A stretch of DNA of 64,000 bases from Iodidimonas nitroreducens (GTDB lineage: Bacteria > Pseudomonadota > Alphaproteobacteria > Sphingomonadales > Rhodothalassiaceae), in assembly GCF_008579165.1 (NCBI RefSeq), contig NZ_BKCN01000008.1. One strand, given 5' to 3'. Every line of letters starts with the position of its first letter. The stretch's first letter is position 1. Below are positions 46,545 to 58,112 of this stretch, piece by piece. The position numbers were made by a program, and so were the translations under genes. Below the pieces are notes generated by a model. That model worked only from the letters and a program-made list of their open reading frames with translations. It made no database searches and was not told where the DNA came from.

Positions 46545-47977
46545 TCAGCCGGGAAAATCCCCAAGTCCGAATTTCGTTTGATCTGTTTCAGGGGCTTTCA
46601 GGCTGTGGCGAACCAGCGGCCCGATAGCGATGAGTGTTGCAAAAATCAGTATGATTTCAATGTGATAAACAGCCATATAGCCTGTGACCGGGCTGTTCAG
46701 CGCCGCCCCGAAAGCGCCGCTTTCGGCCCAATGGCCAATCGCATCGCGGGCGAGACCGCCAAAGCTGATGGCAAGGCCGGTGGCGGTGGCCTGCACGGCC
46801 CCGAAAGCCCCCAGCGCCAGCCCGCTTTGCCCGTCTTTCGCCAAAGCCATGGCCGCCGTCAGGCTGCCAACGCCAAAAAGGCCGCCGCCCAAGCCGATCA
46901 GCGTGGTGCCGGCCTGGAATAAAAGCACCGATTGAAAGGGCTGGGATAAAATCACCAATGGAAAGGCAACCAGCCCGGTGATCGCCCCGAATGCGGCGAT
47001 CCGGCAGGCATCATCCCCCTGATCAAGGGCGCGGGCGGCAAGGAAGAAGCCCACCAAAGTGCCCCCCGCCAAAAGGGCGGTGAGGCTGGTGGTGGCGCTG
47101 ACCGAAAGGCCCAGAATTTCACCGCCATAGGGTTCGAGCAGAATATCCTGCATGGCGAAAGCCGCCGCCCCCAGCCCGATGGCAGTCAGCAAACGGGTCG
47201 GGCGGTTTTCCCGCATGAATTCTTTCCAGGCAGCCTGAAAAGGAACGCGGGGCTGATCAAAAGCGGTGCGGCTTGGATCGCGGGCTTCCTGCTTCCACAA
47301 AGCCGCCAGATTGAGCAAGATGGTGATCACCGCCGCACCCTGCACCACTTGAATGAGGCGCAATTGGCTGAAATCTTCGAGCAAGGCCCCGATGATCAGG
47401 CGCTGGCCACCATGCCGAGCAACAGCATCACATAAAGCAGGGCCACCACCCGGGGGCGGCTGGCCTCCGGTGCCAGATCGGTGGCGAGGGCAAGGCCGGT
47501 GGTTTGGGTGATATGAAGGCCCGCGCCCACCAGCAAAAAGGCCAAAGCCGCCCCCACCTGACCGATGAGGATCGGGCCATGGGTATCGCCTGATAAAATG
47601 AGCAAAGCAAAGGGCATGATCGCAAAGCCGCCAAATTGCAGCAAGCTGCCCATCCAGATATAGGGCACCCGCTTCCAGCCCAGAAAAGAGCGGTGATGAT
47701 CCGAACGATGGCCGATCAAAGCCCGCAAGGGGGCAAAAACAAGGGGCAAAGCGATCATGATCGCCACAAGGCTTGCGGGCACGCCCAATTCAACGATCAT
47801 CACCCGGTTCAATGTGGCATTCAGCAGCACAAAAGCCATGCCGACACTGATTTGGAACAGCGCCAATCGCAGCAGCCGGGGCAGGGGCAAATCCGCCGTT
47901 GCCGCATCGGCAAAAGGCAGAAATTGCGTGCCGATCCGGGTCCAGCCCTGCACTATGGAAAAGCGCTGCCTGCTCAT
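46545..47977 (-). CDS. lhaA: LH1 assembly factor of the PucC family, frameshifted
   Basis: A 12-span major-facilitator-like protein of about 477 residues needed for light-harvesting 1 assembly. The first part starts MSRQRFSIVQGWTRIGTQFL and has PLRALIGHRSDHHRSFLGWK and RVPYIWMGSLLQFGGFAIMP. It ends LLLGMVASA. One missing base at about 47396 hides the link LIIGALLEDFSQLRLIQVVQ, after which the second part runs to 46545. The place between bchM and puhA is standard. Starts in an ATGA overlap with bchM. Confidence 0.9.
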
Positions 47978-48726
47978 CGGCGGGTCACCTCCAGCGCCTG
48001 GCTGATGTAAAAACCGCTTTTGATCCGCCGGGTGCGATGCGGTCCGTGATCTGCCAGACGGGCGTCTGTCAGAATGCGGTCGATCAGCATCCGTTCGGCC
48101 ACCGGCTCGATGGCCGGGGCGCGATCGCCCCGGGGAAACAACCGGCCCATCAGATGCATCATCGCCAAAAGCCGGGTGCGCGGCGCAAAACTGAACAAAA
48201 CGGGGCCTTTAGAAACAGCCGTCAGTGCGGCCAGCGCCGCCAGCAGATCATCGATCTGATAATGAATGAGCGAATCCATCGCCACCACATAATCAAAGGG
48301 CCGGGCTTCATCCTGCGGGCTGGTGATCAGGCGACGATCGAGCATATCGCCCGAAAGAAAGCGGATGCTGCCGCTTTGGGGATGGGTGGCCATATCCTCG
48401 CTAAGATTTTGGGCCATGCGCTCTTTGGCAATGCCGATCAGGGTGGGCGAAAGATCGATGGCGGTGACATGGGCGCCCCGGCGTGCGGCTTCCATCGCCA
48501 AAGCCCCGGTGCCGCAACCGGCATCCAGCACGCGGCATCCGCTCAGATCAGCCGGCATCCAATCGAGCAGGGTGCGGCGCATCTCGTCGCGTCCGGCCCT
48601 GACCGTTTGGCGAATGGCGCTGACCGGGGCATCAGAGGTGATCCGCGCCCAGGCATCGGCGGCGGTGCGATCAAAATAATCCAAAAGCAGGCCGCGCCGG
48701 GCGATATAGCTGTTGCTGGCCATCAT
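47974..48726 (-). CDS. bchM: Mg-protoporphyrin IX O-methyltransferase
   Basis: A 250-residue S-adenosylmethionine-dependent methyltransferase that esterifies the C13 propionate of Mg-protoporphyrin IX. N-terminal YFDRTAADAWARITSDAPVS, motif I CRVLDAGCGTGALAMEAARR, DLSPTLIGIAKER and the late GFYISQALEVTRR are typical of BchM. Start ATG 48726 or 48723, overlapping the bchL stop. Its product is the substrate of AcsF. Confidence 0.94.
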   Translation of the reverse strand: MMASNSYIARRGLLLDYFDRTAADAWARITSDAPVSAIRQTVRAGRDEMRRTLLDWMPADLSGCRVLDAGCGTGALAMEAARRGAHVTAIDLSPTLIGIAKERMAQNLSEDMATHPQSGSIRFLSGDMLDRRLITSPQDEARPFDYVVAMDSLIHYQIDDLLAALAALTAVSKGPVLFSFAPRTRLLAMMHLMGRLFPRGDRAPAIEPVAERMLIDRILTDARLADHGPHRTRRIKSGFYISQALEVTRR

Positions 48727-49616
48727 TCAAATCCCAACAGATCGAAAATATCCCGATCCTTTACCGGGGTCACTTCAAGGGGGGAGACCCCGGCCCATAA
48801 AACCGAGGCAAGGCGCATATATTCCTTTTGCACGGCGGCCAGTTCGGGGCTGTCTTCCATTTCAAAAAGGGTTGATTTCTGCAAACGGCTGCGGCGGATC
48901 ACATCAAGGGATGGAAAGCGCGCCATGGTTTTCAGGCCCACCCGTTCATTGAATTTGTCGATCTGATCGGTTTCATCGCTGCGATTGGCGATGCAGCCGC
49001 CTAAACGCACATCATAATTTTTGGCTTTGGCCCGGATGGCGCCTAAAATCCGGTTCATCGCAAAGATCGAATCGAAATCATTGGCGGTGATGATCAGCGC
49101 CCGATCCGCATGTTGCAGGGGGGCGGCAAAGCCGCCGCACACCACATCGCCCAGCACATCAAAGATCACCACATCGGTATCTTCGAGCAGATGATGTTCC
49201 TTCAAAAGCTTGACCGTTTGCCCCACCACATAGCCGCCGCAGCCGGTGCCCGCCGGGGGGCCGCCCGCCTCGACGCACATCACGCCGTTATAGCCTTCAT
49301 ACACAAAATCCTCGACACGCAGTTCCTCGGCATGGAAATCCACCTGTTCAAGGGCATCGATCACCGTGGGCACCAGTTTTTTGGTCAGGGTATAGGTGCT
49401 GTCATGCTTGGGATCGCAGCCAATCTGCAAAACCCGTTTGCCCAGCTTTGAAAAGGCCACCGAAAGATTGGACGAGGTGGTGCTTTTGCCGATTCCGCCC
49501 TTGCCATAGATGGCAAAAACCTTGGCCCCCTCGATTTTCATCGATGGGTCGAGCTTGACCTGAACGCTGCCTTCGCCGTCAGGGCGGGCGGATCGTGTCA
49601 ATGTTGCGGTGGTCAT
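48723..49616 (-). CDS. bchL: Protochlorophyllide reductase iron protein (L subunit)
   Basis: A 297-residue NifH-like ATPase of dark-operative protochlorophyllide reductase. The P-loop GKGGIGKST lies at residues 38-46 and DPKHDSTYTL is the switch region. Cys126 (PAGTGCGGYVVG) and Cys160 (GDVVCGGFAAP) are the [4Fe-4S] ligands shared by the dimer. Full length and uninterrupted. It passes electrons to BchNB, encoded in the same operon. Confidence 0.97.
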   Translation of the reverse strand: MTTATLTRSARPDGEGSVQVKLDPSMKIEGAKVFAIYGKGGIGKSTTSSNLSVAFSKLGKRVLQIGCDPKHDSTYTLTKKLVPTVIDALEQVDFHAEELRVEDFVYEGYNGVMCVEAGGPPAGTGCGGYVVGQTVKLLKEHHLLEDTDVVIFDVLGDVVCGGFAAPLQHADRALIITANDFDSIFAMNRILGAIRAKAKNYDVRLGGCIANRSDETDQIDKFNERVGLKTMARFPSLDVIRRSRLQKSTLFEMEDSPELAAVQKEYMRLASVLWAGVSPLEVTPVKDRDIFDLLGFE

Positions 49617-52600
49617 GCGGCTACTCCTGCGCCAATACCTTCCAGCCGATCCTCCAGATCCTCGCCTGCTCTTTGCAGATCGGCGAGGGTGGCGGCATCA
49701 GGGGTCCAGTATTTGCGCTCATGGGCTTCAAGGAGGCGGTTGGCCATTTTGGCCGAAGCCGCCGGATTCAGTTTGGCCAGGCGATTGCGCATGGCGTCGT
49801 CGAGCAAAAAGGTCTGGGTCAATTGTTGATAGACCCAGGGCTGGACTTTGCCCGTGGTGGCAGACCAGCCAACTGTATTGGTAAGGGCCGCCTCGATCTG
49901 GCGAACGCCTTCATAGCCATGATCGAGCATGCTTTCATACCACACCGGATTGAGCACCCGGGTGCGGGTTTCAAGGCTCACCTGCTCATCAAGCTGCGGA
50001 CCTTGCCGGTGGCCTGGGTCTGGTCGCCGATATAAACCGGCACCGGTTGGGCGCGGTTGCGGTTGGCGGCCCGGCTGATCCCGCCCAAAGTATCGAAATA
50101 ATGATCGATGGTGGTAACACCCAATTCCACGGAATCCAGATTCTGATAGGTGAGATCCACATCTTTCAACATCGCGCCGAGCAGGGCCGATTGCGGGGCC
50201 GCTTCCCCTTTGCGGTTATAGGCAAAGCATTTGCGCCGGGTATAGGTTTCCGCCAGTTCGTCTTCATCATCCCAGCAGCCGCTATCCAGCATCAGATTGA
50301 CATTCGCCCCATAAGCCCCATCGGCATTGCTGAACACCCGCAAAGCCGCGGTTTCAAGATCGCAGCCATGGGCAGCCTGATAGGCAAGGCTGTGGGCCCG
50401 GATGGGATTATCCTCAGGGGCTTCATCGGCCGAAGCCGCAAGCCATGTGGCTTCGGCCAGAATCCGGGTTTGCAAAGGCAGAAGATCGCGGAAAATGCCG
50501 GATAAGGTGACCACCACATCGATCCGTGGACGCCCCAATTCCGATAAAGGCACGAGGGCGGCCCCACACAGCCGGCCATAGCTATCGAACCGTGGCCGCG
50601 CCCCCAAAAGCGCCAGCACCTGTGCAATCGGCCCGCCTTCGGATTTCAGATTATCCGTGCCCCATAAAACCATCGCCACGGATCGGGGCGCGGCCCCATG
50701 ATCTTCGCGGTGACGTTGGATCAGCAGATCCGCCTGTTTTTGCCCATCGATCATGGCAAAGGCGCTGGGAATGCGGAAAGGATCAAAGCCATGGATATTG
50801 CGCCCGGTGGGCAGAATATCCGATGTGCGCAAAAGATCGCCCCCCGCCACCGGCTTCACAAAGCCGCCATCAAGGGCATGGACCAGCGCGGGCAATTCAT
50901 GATCATCACACAGCATGGCATTGGCATGATGCAGCCGGGTGAGAAGCGCCTGCCATTCGGGATCACGGGCCTGTTGCTCGCTGGCAAAGCTGTAGAGGCG
51001 ATCAGGACCGGCCCCATCCACAAGGGCATCGAGCAGATCATCGGCCAGCGCGGTGCCTTGGACTGTTTTGGACATGGCCGCCAGCAGATCGCGCCGTTCG
51101 GCCCGTTCATGGGGCACCCCAATTTGATGCAGGCCATGGGGGATGAGGGTATATTCCAGTTCATGGATGCTGGCCTTGATCCCGGCAATCGCCCGTTCTT
51201 TGTCATCAAAGGGGGTATCGGGGGTGATCAGATCAAGCTCCATGGCCTGGATCTGGATCAATTCGGCCAACGCATCGCGCTCGGGCTGCCGCGTTCCATC
51301 AAGGCTACGCCAGCGATCAAGGGTTTCTTTCAATTCGCTCAAACCGCGATACAGCCCCGCCTCGGTAATGCCCGGGCTGAGATAGCTGATCAGGGTGGCT
51401 GCCGAGCGGCGCTTGGCGATGGCTCCTTCCGATGGATTATTGGCTGCATAAAGATAAAAATTGGGCAGGCTGCCGATCAGCCGGTCCGGCCAGCAGGCAG
51501 CGGTCATCCCGGTTTGCTTGCCGGGCATGAATTCCAAAGCCCCATGGGTGCCGAAATGCAAAACCGCATGGGCTTTGAAATCCTCGCGCAGATAGCGATA
51601 AAAGGCGCTGAAGGCATGGGTGGGCGACAAGCCTTTTTCAAAGAGCAGGCGCATGGGATCGCCTTCATAGCCAAAGGCAGGCTGCACGCCCACAAAGACA
51701 TTGCCAAAATGCGCCCCCAGCACAAAAATCGATTGTCCATCGCTTTGGGCGCGGCCCGGTGCGGGGCCCCATTGGGCTTCGATTTCAGCCAGATAGGGTT
51801 CGCGGCGCACATGATCATCGGCACTGATTTTCACCGCCACATTGGCTTCGGCGCCATGGCGGGCGGCATTGCCGATCAGGATCTGATCGCGCAGTTCATC
51901 CACATCGGCGGGCAATTCCACCTTGTAACCTGCGGCATCAAGGGCCTTCAGGCTGTTATAAAGGGATTGAAACACCGATAGAAAAGCCGCTGTGCCGGTG
52001 CTGCCCGAATTGGGCGGAAAATTAAACAGCACAATGGCCAGATGGCGCTCGGCCCGTTCACTGCGCTTCAAAGCCACCAGATGGGCCACGCGATCCGCCA
52101 GCCTGTCGATGCGATCCGGCTGGGCGATCATATGACGATCCCCAGCGCTTGGATCCTGCGCCTTGCCGCCCTGGCTCAGGCGATGGCCCCGGCCACCGAT
52201 CACCATCGGCCCGGTGGCGCCATCCAGTTCGGGGATCGCCACCATCATCGTGGCTTCCATCGGGGTGAGGCCGCTTTCGCCCTGTTCCCATTGCTCAAGG
52301 GATTGAAATTCAACCGCATGGGCGGCCAGATAGGGCACATCGAGCCGGGCCAGCATATCGGCGGCGGCTGTGCTGTCATTATAGGCAGGGCCGCCAACAA
52401 GGGAAAATCCGGTCAGGGATAACAGGCTGTCGATGGTCGCCACCCCCTTGTCCATGAAAAAGCGCTCGATCGCCGGGCGGCAATCCAAGCCGCTGGCAAA
52501 AGCCGGGATCACCCGCAGGCCACGGCTTTCAAGGGCGGTGATCACGGCATCATAATGCGCGCAATCGCCCGAAAGCACATAGGATCGCATCACGATCAGC

Positions 52601-53412
52601 CCCACCGTGCCCACAGTGGTTTGGGATTTGCGTTCGGATTTCGTCGCAAAAGCGGGCAGATCATTCAAATCTTCGCTCATCCGATGGCCATGCAGGCCCT
52701 GATCGCCCTTCGCGGCTTTTGCCATGCGGGGATGATAAAGCCCCACATCGGGATAGCAGACCGGCTCTTGCGGGCTATAGTTTTGGCCCAAAGCGGCGCG
52801 GCCTTCGGCGGCATAGCGGCCGATCAGATAACCGGCCATATGGGTGATATTGTCTTCGGAGCCCGCCAGCCAATATTGCATGGTCAGGAAATAAGAGCGC
52901 AGATCCTGAGCCGTGCCGGGGATGAAGCGCAGAATTTTGGGCAAGCGGCGCAGCATGGCCATTTGCCCGGCGCCCGAGCTCGATTGGGATTTGCCACCCT
53001 TGCCCCGCAGCTTTTTCAAAAGCGCCATAGGCCCCTTGCCCGAGCCATCCATATTCAAACGGCCAAGGCGGGTGAGTTTGATGATCTCGCCCGATGACAT
53101 GATGCCGATCATCGCATCGCAATGGGGGCGGCGGGCCTGCAAAGCCGGCAGGATGGCCTCGCTTTGATCTTCCAAAAACAGCATGGTGACCAGAATGATA
53201 TCGCCTTCGGCCACGGCGGCCTTGCAGCGTTCCAGCGCGGCCGGGCTATGGGCCCAATCCACGGCGGCATGAAGGCTGAGAGAAAAACCGGGGCAGATCG
53301 TTTGCAGCCGCGCCGCCGCCCGTTCCGCCGAGGCAGACAGGTGGCTATCAAGGGTGATGATGACCATGCGGACAGACCGCTTGGCCTTATCGTCCGAAAT
53401 GCGCTTTGGCAT
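49613..53412 (-). CDS. bchH: Magnesium chelatase subunit H, frameshifted near the end
   Basis: The porphyrin-binding catalytic subunit that inserts Mg2+ into protoporphyrin IX with BchI and BchD. About 1,266 residues. Starts near MPKRISDDKAKRSVRMVIIT. Typical blocks are SSGEIIKLTRLGRLNMDGSG, FGTHGALEFMPGKQTGMTAA and LYAANNPSEGAIAKRRSAAT. The frame breaks at about 49992 (KVRSL-MSR) and continues with one missing G restored as DEQVSLETRTRVLNPVWYES ... ALTNTVGWSATTGKVQPWV to 49613. Overlaps bchB by 26 bases and bchL by four. The bchI and bchD genes are not in view. Confidence 0.94.
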
Positions 53413-54937
53413 CGTATAATACATCCAGGTTGATCATTGTCAGGCCGCGATCCCGGGCAAAAATCTCGGTATTGCGGCGGGCTTTGCCCCGCACGAAAAA
53501 CGGAATTTTGCGCAGTTCGCGGGCGGCTTCATCATTCCAGCCCAGGTCTTGGGGGGTGTGCTCCTTGCTGTCGTCAGTCTCGTTCCGCCGGGCCCCTTCG
53601 CCTGCCAGATGCGATGGAGCGGCATCATCGGAAAATTCAAAATCATCGCGGAACATGCCCAAAAGATGTTCCTCAAGGCCCATCATCAGCGGATGCACCC
53701 AGCTATCAAACAGCACATTGGCGCCTTCAAAACCCATTTGCGGGGAATAGCGCGCCGGGAAATCCTGCACATGCACCGGTGCTGAAATCACCGCACAGGG
53801 CAGGCCCAAACGCTTGGCGATATGGCGCTCCATCTGGGTGCCTAAAATCAGTTCGGGGCGGGCTTCGATGATCGCGGCTTCGACCGCCAGATAATCGTCG
53901 CTGATCAAAGGCTCGATCCCCAGTTCCTCGGCCATGGTGCGCACATCACGGGCAAATTCGCGGGAATAGGTGCCGAGGCCAGCAACGGTGAAGCCCAGTT
54001 CTTTAGAGGCAATGCGCGCGGCTGCCACGGCATGGGTGGCATCGCCGAAAATAAAGACCCGCTTGCCGGTCAGATAATTGGAATCGATGGAAGCCGAATA
54101 CCATGGCAGGCGCGAACGGTCGTCCGCCAAAAGCGCCGACGCATCAACCCCGGACAAAGCCGCCACTTCGCGGATGAAATCGCAGGTCGCCCCCACCCCG
54201 ATGGGAATACATTTGGTGAAAGGCTGGCCAAAGCTGCGCTTGAGCCATTGGGCCGTGTTGTCGGCGATTTCGGGATAAAGAACGACATTGAAATCCGCTT
54301 CCCCCAAACGGGCGAGATCGGCAGGCGTGGCATCAAGGGGGGCGGTGACCGAAATTTCGATCCCCATGGATGTCAAAAGCCCGCGAATTTCCGCCAGATC
54401 ATCACGATGGCGAAAGCCCAAAGCCGTGGGGCCAAGAATATTGCAGCGCGGTGCCCGATCCGCTTTTGCCGGTGCATCGGCGGCATCGGTTTTTGCGGGG
54501 GCCGCCAGGGTGCGAACAAGCTGATAGAATGTTTCCGCAGCCCCCCAGTTTTCCTTGCGCTGATAGGATGGCAACTCCAAAGGAATGATGGGCACCGGCA
54601 GATTCAAGGCCCGGCCCAGACCCGCCGGATCATCCTGAATCAATTCAGCGGTGCACGATGATCCCACCAAAATCGCCTGCGGCTGAAAGCGTTCATAGGC
54701 CTGCTTCAAGGCGGTGGTGAATAGATTGGCGGTATCGCTGCCCAGATCGCGGGCCTGGAAGGTGGTATAGGTTACCGGCGGGCGGGTTTTATTGCGCTCG
54801 ATCATCGTGAATAAAAGATCGGCATAGGTATCGCCCTGCGGCGCATGAAGCACATAATGCACCCCACGCATGGCGGTGGCGATGCGCATGGCGCCTACAT
54901 GGGGCGGGGCTTCATATGTCCAGATGGTGAGATCCAT
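53387..54937 (-). CDS. bchB: Protochlorophyllide reductase subunit B
   Basis: A 516-residue catalytic subunit of the BchNB heterotetramer that reduces ring D of protochlorophyllide without light. ATG 54937 gives the conserved start MDLTIWTYEAPPHVGAMRIA; longer readings run into bchN. Asp36 (APQGD), the unusual NB-cluster ligand, is present. GSSCTAELIQDDPAGLGRA and VFIFGDATHAVAAARIASKE are further marks. A 35-residue acidic linker precedes the C-terminal PFFVRGKARRNTEIFARDRG domain. Intact. Confidence 0.96.
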   Translation of the reverse strand: MDLTIWTYEAPPHVGAMRIATAMRGVHYVLHAPQGDTYADLLFTMIERNKTRPPVTYTTFQARDLGSDTANLFTTALKQAYERFQPQAILVGSSCTAELIQDDPAGLGRALNLPVPIIPLELPSYQRKENWGAAETFYQLVRTLAAPAKTDAADAPAKADRAPRCNILGPTALGFRHRDDLAEIRGLLTSMGIEISVTAPLDATPADLARLGEADFNVVLYPEIADNTAQWLKRSFGQPFTKCIPIGVGATCDFIREVAALSGVDASALLADDRSRLPWYSASIDSNYLTGKRVFIFGDATHAVAAARIASKELGFTVAGLGTYSREFARDVRTMAEELGIEPLISDDYLAVEAAIIEARPELILGTQMERHIAKRLGLPCAVISAPVHVQDFPARYSPQMGFEGANVLFDSWVHPLMMGLEEHLLGMFRDDFEFSDDAAPSHLAGEGARRNETDDSKEHTPQDLGWNDEAARELRKIPFFVRGKARRNTEIFARDRGLTMINLDVLYDAKAHFGR

Positions 54938-54938
54938 A

Positions 54939-56209
54939 TCAGGCCACCAATCTTGTGCGGCGATCAAGGGGCCGGGCAAATAATTCAGCCAGATCACCGG
55001 CCTGCTCGAAACCCTGGATCGGGGTGAAAACCAGCTCGATGGACCATTTCGTGGTCATGCCATGGGCCTCTAAAGGATTGGCAAGCCCCAGCCCGCACAC
55101 CACGATATCGGGTTGCGCCGCAAGGCAGCGATCAAGCTGTTTATCGACATCCTGACCTTCGCTGAGCATCACATCTTCGGGGAGCAGATCGAGATCGGGC
55201 GCCATCAGCCTTTGATTGATGAAGGGGCTGCCCACTTCGATCAGGCGCATCCCCAGTTCCCGCGATAAACACCGGGCAAGGGGAATTTCAAGCTGCGAAT
55301 CGGGGAAGAAAAACAGGCTTTTGCCTTCCAGCATCGGCCGATAATGATCCAGCGCCCGTTCGGCCCGGGCCCGCTTTGGGGCGATCAGGGCTTCAAGGGT
55401 TTTGGGGGCCACGCCCATGGCCTCACCCGCTGCCTGCAGCCACAGGCTGGTACCTTCGGCCCCCAGCGGAAAGGGGGCGGGGATGAGCTGTGCACCCCGT
55501 TCGGTCAGGGCTTTGGCGGTATCGGTCAGAAAAGGCTGGGCCAAAAGGATATGGGTATCGGGGCCAATCGGCGGCAGGGCATGGGCCGGCGGGGGGGGAA
55601 GAAATGCACATCGCCAAATCCGGCATCATTGGCTAAACGGCTGATCTGATCTTCCACCACATCCGCCAATGTTCCGGCAATCAGCAAGGACGGAGCCGCG
55701 CCTTTCGTGGCATCGGGCAGCACCGGCACCATCGAGGCCAGACAGGCATCTTCGCCCTGGGTGAAGGTGGTTTCAATCCCCGAACCGGAATAATTGAGGA
55801 TGCGAACATCGGGGGAAAAGCGCCCCGAAAGCCGATGGGCAGCGCGGGACAGATCGAGCTTGATCACCTCAGACGGGCAGGAGCCCACAAGGAACAGCAG
55901 CTTGATATCCGGCCGCCGGGCCAGAAGCTGATCCACCACCCGATCCAGCTCTTCATTGGCATCAGACAGCCCGGCCAGATCGCGTTCATTGATGATGGCG
56001 GTGCCAAAGCGCGGTTCTGCAAAGATCATCACCCCGGCTGCCGATTGCATGAGATGGGCGCAGGTGCGTGATCCCACGATCAGGAAAAAGGCATCCTGAA
56101 TTTTGCGATGCAGCCAGATGATCCCGGTCAGCCCGCAAAAAACCTCGCGCTGGCCGCGTTCCTTCAAAATCGGACGATCCAAATGGGGACGGGGGATGGT
56201 CGTGCTCAT
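54939..56209 (-). CDS. bchN: Protochlorophyllide reductase subunit N, frameshifted in a poly-C run
   Basis: About 423 residues. Cluster ligands are visible: Cys25 in REVFCGLTGIIWL, Cys50 in SRTCAHLMQSA and the Cys of FLVGSCPSEVIKLDL. The frame breaks in a run of eight C (eight G on the plus strand at 55591-55598). A ninth would continue FFPP into PAHALPPIGPDTHILLAQPF and on to the C-terminal ELFARPLDRRTRLVA. The run is a classic place for a miscalled length. Overlaps bchF by four bases. Forms the catalytic half with BchB. Confidence 0.93.
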
Positions 56210-56748
56210 GATACCGGCTCCTCGTCGAAATCCCCAGGTGCCGCATTGGGCGCGGAATGGGATGGCCGGGCGGCATGATCAAGCCGGGCCCGACGCAGCT
56301 TGTATAAGAATTGCGCGGCATTCACGGCATAGGTGGCATAGGCGGCCAAAGCGATCAGCATCTGATCGCGGGGTGATAAAAAGCCGAACAACAAGCCCGC
56401 CAGATACAGGCTGTGCAGGGCGATCACCCCCATCGAGACGACATCTTCCCAGAAAAAGGCGGGAGCAAAGAGATATTGCCCATACACATCATGCTCCCAT
56501 AAAGAGCCGGTGATCATGATGGCGTAAAGAAATCCGGTTTTGACGAGAATCGAAAGTGTTGCCGCCCCATAGCCATTGGCTGTGACCAGATAATGCACCA
56601 CCAATGACAGGCTGATCAAAAACACCACGGCCTGAGCAATGGCCAGAATGCCCTGGATCCGGGTCCAGCGCGAGGCATCGCGCCGCAGCCTTTCCTGCGC
56701 CGTATAAAGGGCGGGGCGTTTCTTGGTGCTGGCAAAGGTCCGGGTCAC
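56206..56748 (-). CDS. bchF: 3-vinyl bacteriochlorophyllide hydratase
   Basis: A 180-residue membrane protein hydrating the C3 vinyl group on the way to bacteriochlorophyll a. Marks: KRPALYTAQERLRRDASRW, TRIQGILAIAQAVVFLISL, GSLWEHDVYGQYLFAPAFFW and EDVVSMGVIALHSLYL. Four membrane segments. It is the promoter-proximal gene of the 14-gene leftward operon ending in hemA, with a PpsR-like site about 100 bases upstream. Confidence 0.95.
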   Translation of the reverse strand: MTRTFASTKKRPALYTAQERLRRDASRWTRIQGILAIAQAVVFLISLSLVVHYLVTANGYGAATLSILVKTGFLYAIMITGSLWEHDVYGQYLFAPAFFWEDVVSMGVIALHSLYLAGLLFGFLSPRDQMLIALAAYATYAVNAAQFLYKLRRARLDHAARPSHSAPNAAPGDFDEEPVS

Positions 56749-56823
56749 AGCATCGTCCTTGCATTCATATGCCTGCTAAAAGGGCCGATCTCGATTGGCC
56801 GCAGGCTTTGGGTCACAGGAAAC

Positions 56824-56865
56824 AGACTAACCGCGACTCTCCAGAACTGTCAATCTAGATTTACG
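56824..56865 (-). promoter_or_regulatory. bchF operon promoter with overlapping PpsR-like palindrome
   Basis: TGTCAATCTAGATTTACG at 56848-56865 is a near match to the PpsR/CrtJ site TGT-N12-ACA. On the minus strand its end is TTGACA (-35, 56853-56848), followed after 18 bases by TAGTCT (-10, 56829-56824). The start would lie near 56817, leaving a leader of about 70 bases. The rest of the 302-base divergent gap (56749-57050) is AT-rich and must also hold the ppaA promoter, which I could not place. Confidence 0.6.
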
Positions 56866-57050
56866 TCAGAAAATCATTACAATGATGCGGAAATAAGCTG
56901 GAATTATTATTGTGCGCCTGCACAAAACAGTAAAAATAATTGCGATCAATCCTGATTAACTCACTGTTATTGTTGGAATGTCTGATTTAATTAGATTATT
57001 GACGCTTTTCTGTGTAAACTTTTGGCTTCATATCAGAGCGGGGATTTACC

Positions 57051-57983
57051 ATGCCAAATATGTTCCGAGGGGAAGACAGCTTCAGTAATCATATGGCGAC
57101 ATCCTTATCGGATGCGCAGGAAAGGACGTCTTCAAAACCGCAAAGTTCCGCAGAGTCTCGCCGCGATATGGCCTCTTCAACAGCATCGGATATGCCGATC
57201 AGCAAGGCACGGTTCGGCGAATGGGCGTCTGCCATCGAAAGCGACATCATTCCGCGTTTGTTGATGGCCTGTCGTGGCGAGGATCAAAGCAACGCCAATG
57301 AGTCGTATGATGTTTGGCTTCCCGATCCCAAGGATATCGAACGGTTGACCCGCATCATTCTGGCCGGGGATATCGATGCCGCTGAAATGATGCTGGATCG
57401 TATGCGCGACAATGGGGCCCGAATCGAGACCTTGTGTTTGGGGATTTTTGCCCCCTGTGCACGGCGGCTGGGTGATTTATGGGAAGATGATGATGCGGAT
57501 TTCGCGCAGGTGACCATGGCGATGGGATCATTGACCTATTTATTGCGCAGTTTATTGCATGGCCATCCGGATGCGCCATCGGGAATGACCCGCACGCGCC
57601 GGGCACTGATGATCACCGCACCCAATGAGCAGCATATTTTCGGTTCGACGATGGTGTGCGAATTATTTCGGATCGCTGGCTGGTATGTCAGGAATGCCTT
57701 GGGATGGAGCCGACAGGAACTGGTTGATCAGGTGGCCAATGACCATTTCATTATCGCGGGCTTTTCCGCCAGCGGCGATCAAGAGCTTGAATGGATAAAA
57801 AAAACAATTAAATCATTACGACGTCATTCATCAAATGGATCACTTTATATCATGGTGGGTGGTGCGCTTTTTCTTGAAAAACCGGCCATGGTCAAATATG
57901 TGGGGGCGGATGTCATGGCGAGCAATGGAAAGCAGGCAACCTTGCTTGCCGAAACGATGGTCCGACCCCGGTTGGCGCAATAA
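57051..57983 (+). CDS. ppaA: PpaA/AerR-type cobalamin-binding regulator
   Basis: A 310-residue cytosolic regulator. Residues 1-60 are Ser-rich and look disordered. Helical residues about 95-185 (IERLTRIILAGDIDAAEMML, LCLGIFAPCARRLGDLWEDD) form the B12-2-like cap. The Rossmann half follows, with APNEQHIFGSTMVCELFRIA carrying E-x-H-x-x-G, the cobalamin-binding His. In Rhodobacter, AerR/PpaA binds B12 in a light-dependent way and antagonises CrtJ/PpsR. Here it sits directly upstream of ppsR, the conserved pairing. Confidence 0.88.
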   Translation: MPNMFRGEDSFSNHMATSLSDAQERTSSKPQSSAESRRDMASSTASDMPISKARFGEWASAIESDIIPRLLMACRGEDQSNANESYDVWLPDPKDIERLTRIILAGDIDAAEMMLDRMRDNGARIETLCLGIFAPCARRLGDLWEDDDADFAQVTMAMGSLTYLLRSLLHGHPDAPSGMTRTRRALMITAPNEQHIFGSTMVCELFRIAGWYVRNALGWSRQELVDQVANDHFIIAGFSASGDQELEWIKKTIKSLRRHSSNGSLYIMVGGALFLEKPAMVKYVGADVMASNGKQATLLAETMVRPRLAQ

Positions 57984-58112
57984 CGTCTTTTGTCGATTGA
58001 TCGTGCCGGGTTTGTGTGGCGTGCGTTGAAAGGCAAAGGCTGCACAAGTCCGGCTTTTGTTTGTGCTGGATTTGGGCGGAATTTTGATCTGAATGTTGGA
58101 AAGATTGCTCCC

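Noticed and set aside
47899..48966. 355-codon frame on the plus strand across lhaA, bchM and bchL
   Set aside because: Spans three real genes on the opposite strand and shows no domain or start signal.
50698..51981. 427-codon open frame antisense to bchH
   Set aside because: Lies wholly within the convincing bchH gene and has mirror-composition bias; no independent support.
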